A stretch of 8,279 nucleotides of DNA from Candidatus Avelusimicrobium ruminicola (GCA_900319885.1 ONQH01000068.1:1-8279), one strand, 5' to 3'. Counted from the first letter of the stretch, positions 1 through 7,545 are shown. Numbers and translations: made by a program. The notes: a model not told the origin generated them from the sequence alone.

Positions 1-2398
1 TATTTTCTTGCGTGGAAATATTGTAACTGACAGACGGGGCCAACCATTTGGAAATTTTCCACGTACTGTTAAAGCCGGTATGCTGGTTCAAGGCTTTGGG
101 ATAATGCCACGATTTATCGGTAGCGGACTCATACTGCGTGCGGTCCTCTTTGCTTTTGGTTAAACTGTAAGAAGGCGTAAAGGTAAAGCGGTTATTGGGT
201 TGGAACGTTACCTTGGCGTTCATTTTTTGTGTATCTTCGTCGGTGTTATAATACGTACCGGCCGATTCAATATGGCGGATGCGGTCGTAATCTACCGAAG
301 ACGTAGTATAGTGATACCCCGCTTGAATATTTTTGAAGGCCCCGGCACTGTGGCGTAACGTGGCCCCGTAGGTGCGGCTATCATCTTGGCGTTTCATAGC
401 GTCATACTGGGTACTATCTTGCGTATATTCCAATGCCACGTTGGGGTATTTTTCCTTCTTAAATTCCCCGCGTATCACCGCTGTTTCACGCTGCACGCGC
501 CCCTTATCCAATAAACTGACCGTGTTATAGTTGGTACTATCGGTAATGAGCGGTGTGGTAATGGTAGAACGCGTTAAATTGGCCTGCATAGGAAATTCTT
601 TAATGCGGTCAATTTTGACAAAGTATTCTTCCTGCGTGGTCTTTTGTTCTTTGGATACCGCCAGCGGCGTTTCAAAGTTGGCGTCTTTGTGTACGTATTT
701 GGCCCCCGCACTTCCCCAGTTATCCAACCGGACCACCACATCGCCTTTGTAAGCATCCCCCCGCAATGTGATAGCCTCGGCCAGGTGCAACACGTTCAAC
801 CACACTTCCCCTTGGCTACCGGTGGCTCCTTGTTTTTGTACCCCGGCTAAAATCAAACTGACTTCGCGGAAATTAAGCAGTCCGTTTGTCGCCCGGGTGG
901 ATTCTACCCGTACCCCGTAAGCGGGGTCAGACGCATTTTCAAACGTATCGGTAATGCCATCCCCGTTTTTGTCCACCATTTTTACCGCAATCAACCGCCA
1001 ACCGGTAAAGTTGGTAGGCACAATAATTTTATCGTAATTTTGCTGGGTTCCTACTTTTAAGTAGAACTCGGCCCCGTCCGTATTTAAGGGCGTGTCCGTA
1101 TCCTGCTGGACGGCCCCGTGTAACAAGAAACGAAATTCTTTATGTTGGGTGAAATCCATGGTTGGGAAGTTGCGGTTGGCATAACCTTTTTCATCATCCC
1201 ACGAGGAACTGCTGGTATCAAATTTAATACGTAAGGATTCGTCCTTGGCGTTTTCGCTGTTATTCATTTCTTTATAGTCGCCCACGGAACCGTACAAATA
1301 ATTAAATACGCGCAGCCCATCCCCGGGTTCGGCAAAAATGGGGCGATAAGTGGCGGCGTTATCTATGTTATTGATCCCGGACACAGAGAACAGGTTGTTG
1401 TTTTGCTGATCCGCCGGGTTCCATGCCGTACCGGACAAAGCCACGTTGGCAATTTTCACTTGCCCTTTGAGGTTGGTCCCTTTACGTAGTGTAATACGCA
1501 AGTGGTGCACCGCGGTCCAATCCGCTTTTTCCGCCGCGGTAATGGCTAACGGTTCCGAGTGCGTCTGCCACCCGGCACTGGCGGCAGAAACGGTAAATTT
1601 GCCTTTTGCTGGGATATTTTCGCTATCGTAGCGTCCGTTCCCGTTCAAATCTTGCGTATCAATACGACCGTTGGGTTGGGATTCATAGTTAAATTCATTA
1701 TGCACAAACGGATTGTAACGTTCCTCACTCCCATCCGGATTGGTAAACAACCAACCAATATCTTCGTTCGGGGCCAAACTGTTGCGGCAGTTTACATCTT
1801 CTGTTTTGGGCACATCCGTACCGCATTGGGTAGTCATCCCGGAACTGTTGTCGGAGTGTTCATCAATATCCCCGAAGGTGATTTCCATTTCCGGGCCGCC
1901 GTCTTCCCCTTGGTAGGTAATATCAAAGGAGGTTTTGTCGGACAGGTCAATCCCCACCTGGCTAAGCGGATAGACAATAGACACCTCATCTAGCGAAGCA
2001 TCATAGCCTTGGGCTTGGGTGAAATCGTAATTGAGCACTAACACTTGTTGTTTGTCATTATAATTAGCGATCGCGTTGGGGTTAATTTGCAAGGAAGAGA
2101 CGTCTTGCGTGTCCCAGCGCAGTGTATTTAAGAAGGTAGATTTTCCGTTGGGGTTGGAAGCAAAAATCCAGTCTCTAAATACCATGCTTCCGCCTACTTG
2201 TGTGTTGGCGTCGTTCATGCTGTCTACCATGGCATACCCAAACAGGTTTTGTTTTTTAATACTGCGCGCCGCTTCCACACTAAAGTCCACCGCTAACGGT
2301 TCCGCCAGTTTAATGTCTTTACCGTTGATGTCGGCCCCGTAGACCAGCAAATCTTTGGTATACGCACCCACCTGGAACGGATTTGGGTTTTTCGCCCC
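1..2398 (-). CDS. sprA: SprA/Sov-like translocon, continuation in second frame, runs off left edge
   Basis: This is the rest of the SprA-like gene. I translated minus-strand codons from 2395 down to 2 and found no stop in about 798 codons. It carries on directly from the first part: EGAKNPNPFQVGAYTKDLLV follows the preceding LGATAIKEG, a segment that in SprA reads as 'LGGT...KVNIGDEPISNTIWG'. Further family-like points in order are AMVDSMNDANTQ and FRDWIFASNP (SprA 'AYVDDFEGSQ...WKLASTP'), MEITFGDIDE (SprA 'LYFNLGDISED'), an acidic DTQDLNGNGRYDSE loop (SprA 'EDINRDNTLSETE'), and GEVWLNVLHL (SprA 'AEVWVNELRL'). Beta-strand-like alternating stretches follow to the edge. With the first part the product exceeds 1,390 residues; SprA proteins are usually over 2,000, so a large C-terminal part should lie to the left. 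The stretch has no start of its own with a clear ribosome site, so I read it as part of one gene rather than a separate one. Confidence 0.8.
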
Positions 2399-4190
2399 CT
2401 TCCTTAATGGCGGTGGCCCCCAGGGTTACTTTATCAAACAGTTTATAATCCAACCGGCCGCCAATGACCGAATTATTGGTATTGCTGCCAACCGTTGTAT
2501 CGTATGAAATATCAATGACGGAATTTTCGGTAATCATGTCCCCTTTGTAAAATGTGATAAAGCCGGAGGTATAATCAATATAATAATCATTGTTGCGGGT
2601 CAATTTACGCCCGTTAAGTTTAACGGTTTCGGATTGAACAACCATCCCAGATTCCACAAAGTAAGTTTTGACGGTACTTTCATATTGAATTTTGAATTTT
2701 AAGTTGCGCGAAGAAACCGGCGTAGTGGCATAAAGGCCCTCGTCATCAATGCGGTAATCCAAATTAAAAATACCGGCGTTAAAATCTACATCCATATACG
2801 TGGGGTATACAAAATAGGGGTTACTGTATTGTTGGCCGTTAGCGTCTTGCAGTTGCAAAATAAAATTGCCTTTCCCGTCGTCCGGCGTGATTTTTTGCGC
2901 GCCAATGTTGTAATACGTTTTAAGTTCCAGTTTGTTGCCCACTAAATTATTGGTGGGTACTTTATCATTGGGATATTTGATGTATTTAATGGTACCCGGC
3001 GTACCGGTGTTACTTAACAGTTCGCCCCGCGTGTTGCGGTAATCTACCGCGATAGCCGCATCAGCCTTGATGTTGCGTTTGAACGTAATAATACCCCGGG
3101 TATAATCTACGGTATAGTCTACCCCGCGGGTTAACAGTTCCCACTTGGTTTCCACACACGCAAGGCCCGCACACGTGGAAGTTTCCAAAAAGTCGGAAGC
3201 GGCCTTATAGACCGGCACATACGTATAGGTAGTTTCGTTATTGTCCAAATAAATTTCTTCCGTACCGGCAGAGATAGAACCGAAACTGGCCCAGGCGGAA
3301 ATACCGTCCTCCAAGGCGGCTTTATCTTGGGCGCTATAGTCGGAAGAGCCGTCCGGATAGCGGTATTTTTTTACGTTGCCGCCGAAGGTCAAATCGTAAT
3401 AGGTGCGGCGGATGTAGTTTTTGTCTTCCAGCGAAACGATTTCGGACACACTGCTGCCCACAAAGCGTTTTTGTTTGCTGGACCCTTTCGTTTGCGAGCC
3501 AATGATATACAAATTGGCATTTTTGTGTTGCAAGTGCATTTTGGCCCCGAAAAGTTGTTTTTCGTAAGCAATAAATTCCGTTTGCGGCAACGCCAAGTCA
3601 ATATCACCAAATTCGGCCAACTGGATAAATTCCCCCGGTTTGCCGCGGTACGCTACGGAAATGGTTTTTTCTTCTTCGCGTTGATCATCATAGTCAATAT
3701 CTACAAACACGCGGTCCAAAATTTTCCCTTGCATTTTAAGTTGCAATTTTTGGTCCATTTCCACATTGTGTACGTCGCGGTCTTGCACGGTGCTTTTGGG
3801 GTCGCTCTTATACTTTTTGCCCGACAAGCGAAGCCCCAGCACATAGCGCCCGGTTAAGGCAATACTGGTACCGTAAAGCGGCAAGGAAAGCGTGGGGTTT
3901 AAGAGAGTTAAATCCGGGATGGGTTCCGGGTCTTTGTCTAGGGTATACGCCCCTTCTACCGAGGTCACTGCCTGGCGCCAAAATTCGTTGGAGTAGCGCA
4001 GCAGTTGGGCGTCGTCCGGCGGGTCTTCCAGCGTGAGTTCTTTTTCACGTTGAGCGGCTTGTTCTTCTTCAAAGATGTCGTATTCGTTTTTGTCCACTAG
4101 GCTGTACGGCAACGATTGCGCCCCCGCCATGGGTGCGAAAAACAAATCCAGTAATAAAGTACCTGCCAGTAACAGCCGCAATGCTTTCAT
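2319..4190 (-). CDS. sprA: SprA/Sov-like outer-membrane translocon, N-terminal part (ends at frame break)
   Basis: SprA/Sov is the giant outer-membrane beta-barrel through which type IX secretion exports proteins; I recognise this as a homologue from memory of the family. Seen, numbered from ATG 4190: signal peptide 1-24 ending A-G-A before Gln25, then an acidic linker. A SprA-like block follows: GKILDRVFVDIDYD near 155-168, then AEFGDIDLALP and the QLFGAKM stretch near 192-218, matching SprA's 'GKIGDKL...EAGNVSLPL...SLFGIKTQL'. Two copies of an LTRxxDYxxDYTxGxITF unit occur near 353-370 and 530-547. Cys340 and Cys345 lie six bases of code apart from a possible disulfide pair. An ATG at 4217 is in frame, but it gives an odd signal peptide and almost no leader after the predicted promoter, so I prefer 4190, although its GAGGG lies 13 bases away. 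Past Glu597 the frame is wrong: the last ~27 residues to the stop at 2319 are unrelated to the family. Family assignment is fairly sure; activity is unknown. Confidence 0.8.
   Translation of the reverse strand: MKALRLLLAGTLLLDLFFAPMAGAQSLPYSLVDKNEYDIFEEEQAAQREKELTLEDPPDDAQLLRYSNEFWRQAVTSVEGAYTLDKDPEPIPDLTLLNPTLSLPLYGTSIALTGRYVLGLRLSGKKYKSDPKSTVQDRDVHNVEMDQKLQLKMQGKILDRVFVDIDYDDQREEEKTISVAYRGKPGEFIQLAEFGDIDLALPQTEFIAYEKQLFGAKMHLQHKNANLYIIGSQTKGSSKQKRFVGSSVSEIVSLEDKNYIRRTYYDLTFGGNVKKYRYPDGSSDYSAQDKAALEDGISAWASFGSISAGTEEIYLDNNETTYTYVPVYKAASDFLETSTCAGLACVETKWELLTRGVDYTVDYTRGIITFKRNIKADAAIAVDYRNTRGELLSNTGTPGTIKYIKYPNDKVPTNNLVGNKLELKTYYNIGAQKITPDDGKGNFILQLQDANGQQYSNPYFVYPTYMDVDFNAGIFNLDYRIDDEGLYATTPVSSRNLKFKIQYESTVKTYFVESGMVVQSETVKLNGRKLTRNNDYYIDYTSGFITFYKGDMITENSVIDISYDTTVGSNTNNSVIGGRLDYKLFDKVTLGATAIKEGGEKPKSVPGGCVYQRFAGLRGRHQR
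2395..2399 (-). other. Frame break in a run of five G within the SprA-like gene
   Basis: On the minus strand the sequence reads GAA GGG GGC GAA in the upstream frame and continues as GCG AAA AAC in the downstream frame. With four G instead of five the two frames join as Glu-Gly-Ala-Lys-Asn. The upstream frame stops about 80 bases later at 2319; the downstream frame is open for about 800 codons. The causes to weigh are an assembly or sequencing error in the homopolymer, a real one-base insertion inactivating the gene, or phase variation by slippage. Five G is short for a classic phase-variable tract. Confidence 0.85.
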
Positions 4191-4227
4191 AAGAAGCAAT
4201 AAACCCTCATTTTTCATTTTATAAATT

Positions 4228-4256
4228 ATGATAAAGAAACGCTACAAAAACCGCAA
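4228..4256 (-). promoter_or_regulatory. Candidate sigma70-type promoter for the SprA-like gene
   Basis: On the minus strand TTGCGG (4256-4251) is followed by a 17-base spacer and TATCAT (4233-4228), a 3/6 and 5/6 match to the consensus. Transcription would begin near 4221. That leaves about 30 bases of leader before ATG 4190, but only about 4 before ATG 4217, which is one reason to favour the 4190 start. Found by eye only. Confidence 0.4.
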
Positions 4257-4282
4257 CTTTTCCCCCGCCCGGGATAGTATTT

Positions 4283-4291
4283 TGATAAAAT
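4283..4291 (+). promoter_or_regulatory. Candidate extended -10 promoter for the permease pair
   Basis: TGATAAAAT fits the extended -10 pattern TGnTAnnnT, and no good -35 box is seen 17 bases upstream. Transcription would start 6-8 bases after the box, at or next to the ATG at 4299. There is no usable Shine-Dalgarno site either: AGAAG sits only two bases from the ATG. The transcript may therefore be leaderless. The evidence is short motifs alone. Confidence 0.35.
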
Positions 4292-4298
4292 AGAAGAT

Positions 4299-5393
4299 AT
4301 GCGCATTGGGATTTTTACCAAATACATTGCCAAAAACCTCCTCACCCTATTTGCGGGGATCTTGGGGATTTTGGCATTTGTTATTTTTATGAATCACTTT
4401 ATCCGCATTATGAATATGGCCATGAACTACGGGACCAGTTGGCTGTGGGTGGGGTCGTCGCTACTGAACTTAGTGCCGGATGTGTTCTGTTTAAGTGCCC
4501 CGATGGCATTTCAAATTGCTATTTTACTGACTTTGACTACCATGAGCGAACACGGCGAACTGATTGCGTTGCGCGCGGCCGGGTTCTCTTTTAAGGAAAT
4601 TGTCCGCCCGTTAGCCGGGTGCGCTATTATATTAGCGGTTATCCTCGTGTTTTTAAGCAACTGGGTTACCCCGCGCAGCTACAAACGCATTTTAGATTTA
4701 CGTACCGAAGCACGCAGTAAAATTACCAAAGTAAACCTGGAACCCAAAACGCTACTTAATTTAGGGGAGTGGCAACTTTCGTTGGAAGACCTGGATCCCG
4801 CTACCAACGAAGCCCATAAAATTCAACTAATTAAAACTAATGACTCGGGCGCGTTATCCACCAAAGTAAACGCGTCACGCGGCAAGGTTACCCTTACCAA
4901 AACGGCCATCGGGCTGCAACTGCACGACGGGCAAATGCAACGCCTGGATTCCAAAGACCCGTCCTCTTTTATTGCGGCTAATTTTGACAATTACACCATG
5001 CATATTTCGTTATTCAAAAACCAAACACGCCGCTTGCGTGTGGGCGAAATGACCACCACCAAACTGTTGCGCCGGTTACGCAACACCCCGCTGGACAAAG
5101 CCACCCGCAACGAATACCGTACCGAAATAAGCATGCGTAACGTGATGGCCCTGTCCCCCCTGATTTTGCTGATTGTCAGTTGCCCGATTGGGTTTTCCTT
5201 GGGCAAACGCACCAACAAAGGCTGGGGGATGCTATTTAGCGTGGTAATTATTTTCTCGTTTTATTTACTGATGACACTGGGCATATCGCTAGGGAAGAAA
5301 TTCGGTTGGTTGGCGTACCCGGCCCCGTGGTTACCCATGTTTGTAGGTATATTTGTAGGACGATACCTGTGGAAAAAGAGGTTAAATATTTAA
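4299..5393 (+). CDS. lptF: LptF/LptG-family LPS export permease, first of pair
   Basis: This is an inner-membrane permease of the YjgP/YjgQ family. With a partner permease and the LptB ATPase it extracts LPS from the inner membrane and passes it to the periplasmic bridge. The 364 residues match the usual length. Membrane segments are seen near 12-35, 48-80, 104-123, 282-300, 310-331 and 338-357, with a periplasmic beta-rich domain between (about 125-265). The family's cytoplasmic coupling stretch is present as SEHGELIALRAAGFSFKE (83-100). EYRTEISMR (272-280), leading into the fourth helix, is also typical. The start has no clear ribosome site, but the MRIGIFTKYIAKNLL opening is normal for the family and the next Met is at 31. 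The gene diverges from the SprA-like gene and its TAA overlaps the next start by one base. That it is LptF rather than LptG rests on gene order, so the symbol is tentative. Confidence 0.85.
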   Translation: MRIGIFTKYIAKNLLTLFAGILGILAFVIFMNHFIRIMNMAMNYGTSWLWVGSSLLNLVPDVFCLSAPMAFQIAILLTLTTMSEHGELIALRAAGFSFKEIVRPLAGCAIILAVILVFLSNWVTPRSYKRILDLRTEARSKITKVNLEPKTLLNLGEWQLSLEDLDPATNEAHKIQLIKTNDSGALSTKVNASRGKVTLTKTAIGLQLHDGQMQRLDSKDPSSFIAANFDNYTMHISLFKNQTRRLRVGEMTTTKLLRRLRNTPLDKATRNEYRTEISMRNVMALSPLILLIVSCPIGFSLGKRTNKGWGMLFSVVIIFSFYLLMTLGISLGKKFGWLAYPAPWLPMFVGIFVGRYLWKKRLNI

Positions 5394-6475
5394 TGAAATT
5401 ATACCGCTATATCGCCCATAAATTTTGGGGACCTTTCTTTTTTGCGCTTGGTGTTTTTACGACGTTAGTGGTACTGGGCGATATTTTTGAAAAAATGAAA
5501 AACCTCTCCAACGGCACTACCACCATTTGGGACTTACTCACCTATGCCGCGGCCACGTTCCCCAACTGGCTGACCACCATTGTACCGGTGGCGTGCTTGT
5601 TAGCGGCTATTTCTATTATTAGTGAAATGGTAGCCAATGGAGAGTGGACCGCCTGTGTGGCCGGCGGTTTTGCCCCTAAAGATTTATTCAAGCCCATTGT
5701 GTTATGTATTTTAGCAGTCGTTGTAGGGACGCTGTTTATTCAGGAATTTTTTGTACCGCAATTAAACCTCAAAGCCGACGAAATTTATTATACCCGCATT
5801 AAACCTGCGGCTAATTTTAACCCCCATGTAGAAACGGATGTGGTGATTAAAATTTCTCCCTATCAAATGCTCTTTGCCAAACGCGTAGATCCAACCCGCG
5901 GGATTATGGAACACGTTTCGCTGGATACGTACAACGACCAGTGGAATATTGCCAATCAAATTATTGCCCAGGATATGACGTGGAACCCGCAAACCAGCCA
6001 CTGGCTGTTTAAGCAAGGCATTGAACGCACGTTTTTAAGTGATATGGATACCACGGAGGTTTCCTTTGAAGAAAAAGAGGCCCCTTTTACCACTGCCCCT
6101 AAAAACATGGTGGTGAGCAAGGCGGAAGACAAACTGCTCAGCGTGCGCGATTTAACTACTAAAATCAACTTCTACAGTCAAAGCGGGCTGGCGCACTACG
6201 CGGCCGAAACGGCCCGCCAAGCCAAACTGGCTACGCCGTTTGTCACCGTGATTATGTGTCTACTTGGGATGCCTTTTGCTATTAGCACACGTCGTAAAAG
6301 TAAAATTCTCAATATCATTCTGTCTATGGTAATTGCCTTTGCCTTTTGGTGGTTGATTTCTATGTGTACCTCGATGGGACACAATGGGTATATCAATCCG
6401 TTCTTGGCAGGCTGGGGCCCGGTACTTATTTTTGGCTTGGCCGTAGTCTTTGAATTTAAGTGGCTCAAGTTATAA
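5393..6475 (+). CDS. lptG: LptF/LptG-family LPS export permease, second of pair
   Basis: This is the partner permease, expected to form the heterodimer with the preceding gene's product and to work with LptB and LptC. It has 360 residues. Membrane segments lie near 12-30, 50-79, 101-121, 279-297, 306-326 and 337-355, with a periplasmic domain between (about 122-270). The coupling stretch is ISEMVANGEWTACVAGGFAPKD (76-97) in two parts: the acidic Glu84 is kept and the glycine pair comes before the amphipathic end. The ATG at 5393 is chosen because it forms TAATG with the preceding stop, a sign of translational coupling, and MKLYRYIAHKFWGPF is a normal family N-terminus. AAGAGG lies about 12 bases upstream. 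The frame is open back to 5306, but that part only overlaps the end of the first permease. A separate LptB gene is not in the window. Which paralogue is F and which G is inferred from order. Confidence 0.85.
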   Translation: MKLYRYIAHKFWGPFFFALGVFTTLVVLGDIFEKMKNLSNGTTTIWDLLTYAAATFPNWLTTIVPVACLLAAISIISEMVANGEWTACVAGGFAPKDLFKPIVLCILAVVVGTLFIQEFFVPQLNLKADEIYYTRIKPAANFNPHVETDVVIKISPYQMLFAKRVDPTRGIMEHVSLDTYNDQWNIANQIIAQDMTWNPQTSHWLFKQGIERTFLSDMDTTEVSFEEKEAPFTTAPKNMVVSKAEDKLLSVRDLTTKINFYSQSGLAHYAAETARQAKLATPFVTVIMCLLGMPFAISTRRKSKILNIILSMVIAFAFWWLISMCTSMGHNGYINPFLAGWGPVLIFGLAVVFEFKWLKL

Positions 6476-6491
6476 GGGCCCACCAGCAACT

Positions 6492-6505
6492 GGGTCTTTT
6501 GACCC
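6492..6505 (+). other. Small hairpin downstream of the permease pair
   Basis: GGGTC, a TTTT loop and GACCC form a perfect five-pair stem. It lies 17 bases after the lptG stop and directly against the predicted -35 box of the next gene. No T-run follows (TTGTGCCCCC), so it is not a convincing intrinsic terminator. It might slow or trim the permease transcript. Confidence 0.35.
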
Positions 6506-6534
6506 TTGTGCCCCCTCTGCTAAGACACTATAAT
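6506..6534 (+). promoter_or_regulatory. Sigma70-type promoter for the secreted 183-residue protein
   Basis: TTGTGC (6506-6511), a 17-base spacer and a perfect TATAAT (6529-6534). Transcription would start near 6541, giving a leader of about 31 bases. TTGACC at 6499-6504 matches the -35 consensus better but is 24 bases away, too far. This is the best promoter seen in the window. Confidence 0.6.
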
Positions 6535-6559
6535 AAAATTGTAACAGAACTTTGTTCAC

Positions 6560-6565
6560 AAGGAG
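6560..6565 (+). promoter_or_regulatory. Strong Shine-Dalgarno site
   Basis: AAGGAG sits six bases before the ATG at 6572 and fixes that start. It contrasts with the weak or missing sites before the permease pair and the SprA-like gene. Confidence 0.8.
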
Positions 6566-6571
6566 AAATAC

Positions 6572-7123
6572 ATGACAAAAGTATGTAAGTTATTGGTTGG
6601 TGTATTTATGCTAATCGGGTTTTTGGCCCCGCAAGCAATGGCACAAGATAACACCCAAGGGATTGCTCCCCGTTACCTGAAATATTACGCACATGCCAAA
6701 GAAGTATTAGAGCAAGAAGACCCGGCCTTTTTGACCGCTTTTCAAACCCTGCAAGAAGAAATCAGCACCATTGACTCTACCGACAAACAAGCCCAATTAG
6801 ACGCGCTGATGCGTTTTATGCCGGCTATTGAAGAAATGACCGAAATCACCCATTATGATTCCTGGTATAAGGATGAAGGGTACCGCACGTTGCAACTGGA
6901 AGTAATCTTTTCCTTCTTTAGCATTCATCTGCCTACCGCGGACGGAAGCCACACTTCCGTAATGAAACTCTACGGCGACGCCTTTATGCCTGACACTATG
7001 GAGTCCGAAGCCTCCCGCCTGTTAACGGAAGAAGAAATTATGGAAAAATATAACATGGCTCATGAGGATGCTCACCGTGTCATCAAGGTATGGAAAGCCT
7101 TACACCGCAATTGGCCCTGGTAA
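6572..7123 (+). CDS. Unrecognised secreted protein, 183 residues
   Basis: I do not recognise this family. The N-terminus is a clear Sec signal peptide: Lys3 and Lys6, a hydrophobic core (about 8-19), then A-M-A before Gln25, the likely cleavage point. Cys5 lies in the charged region, not in a lipobox, so this is not a lipoprotein. The mature part of about 159 residues is helical in character and acidic, with repeated Glu pairs (EQED, QEEIS, EEMTE, TEEEIMEKY) and a more hydrophobic middle (VIFSFFSIHL, about 111-120). It ends in an aromatic WKALHRNWPW and has no membrane segment after the signal and no cysteine in the mature form. It has its own promoter and strong ribosome site, and a terminator follows, so it is probably a single-gene unit. 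A periplasmic or surface role is inferred from the signal peptide only. The start is secure. Confidence 0.75.
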   Translation: MTKVCKLLVGVFMLIGFLAPQAMAQDNTQGIAPRYLKYYAHAKEVLEQEDPAFLTAFQTLQEEISTIDSTDKQAQLDALMRFMPAIEEMTEITHYDSWYKDEGYRTLQLEVIFSFFSIHLPTADGSHTSVMKLYGDAFMPDTMESEASRLLTEEEIMEKYNMAHEDAHRVIKVWKALHRNWPW

Positions 7124-7138
7124 GAAAAAAGTTTTAAC

Positions 7139-7174
7139 AAAAAAAAGCGGGTAAGATTTCTTACCCGCTTTTTT
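7139..7174. terminator. Bidirectional intrinsic terminator
   Basis: A nine-pair perfect stem GCGGGTAAG / CTTACCCGC (7147-7155 and 7160-7168) with an ATTT loop is flanked by eight A on the left and six T on the right. It therefore ends transcription in both directions: of the secreted-protein gene from the left (16 bases after its stop) and of the receiver gene from the right (16 bases after its stop at 7190). Confidence 0.92.
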
Positions 7175-7189
7175 ATGACTTTTAAGAGG

Positions 7190-7543
7190 TTATTTGAGGC
7201 GTTCAATGGCAGCCAGCAAATCATCGGTATCAAACGGTTTATAAAGTACCCCGTCCGCCCCTAAACGCTGTGCTTCAGCCAGAATCGTTTCCTGCCGAAG
7301 GCCCGTTACCATAAGCACTTTAGTCTGTGGGGCCACGCGTTTTAATTTAGCCAACATATCCAGCCCGTTTTCCGTTGGGAAAAATACATCCAACAGCACC
7401 AACTCTGCTTTGCTTTTGCCCAATAGGGAAAACAATTCACGCGATCCGCCGGCCTCCAACACAACCTGAAAGCCCGAGGACTCCAGCACGTTCTTTAAGG
7501 CAGAACGCAAAATAACAGAATCATCCACTAACGCAATCTTCAT
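7190..7543 (-). CDS. Stand-alone receiver-domain (CheY-like) response regulator
   Basis: This is a single phosphoacceptor (receiver) domain of 117 residues with no output domain. The active-site set is complete: acidic pair Asp7-Asp8, phosphoacceptor Asp52 in LVLLDVFFPTENG, Thr80 in VLMVTGL, and Lys102 in LYKPF. It would be phosphorylated on Asp52 by a histidine kinase and act by protein binding; the kinase and target cannot be told from the window. Only two bases separate it from the stop of the phosphohexomutase gene. Its ribosome site (GAGAA, about eight bases before the ATG) lies inside that gene's end, so the two are very likely co-transcribed and coupled. The kept KPF and the switch Thr are typical of working receivers. 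Similar single-domain proteins include CheY and Spo0F, but no closer assignment is possible; no chemotaxis gene is nearby. Confidence 0.9.
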   Translation of the reverse strand: MKIALVDDSVILRSALKNVLESSGFQVVLEAGGSRELFSLLGKSKAELVLLDVFFPTENGLDMLAKLKRVAPQTKVLMVTGLRQETILAEAQRLGADGVLYKPFDTDDLLAAIERLK

Positions 7544-7545
7544 GC

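Noticed and set aside
1559..1993. Plus-strand open frame of 144 codons
   Set aside because: It lies wholly inside the SprA-like coding region on the other strand, lacks a ribosome site, and the minus-strand frame carries family motifs.
2319..2394. The tail of the first SprA frame after the G-run as genuine protein end
   Set aside because: The last ~27 codons do not resemble the family, while the other frame continues the motif at once.
3327..3857. Plus-strand open frame of 176 codons
   Set aside because: It is antisense to the best-conserved part of the SprA-like gene; its Phe/Val-rich composition is what antisense of Lys/Asn-rich code gives.
5306..5392. Longer N-terminus for the second permease
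   Set aside because: These 29 codons overlap the end of the first permease in another frame and do not look like the family; ATG 5393 forms TAATG with the preceding stop.
6474..6507. AAGGG...CCCTT pairing as a rho-independent terminator after the second permease
   Set aside because: No T-run follows, the long stem is interrupted, and it competes with the smaller perfect hairpin inside it.
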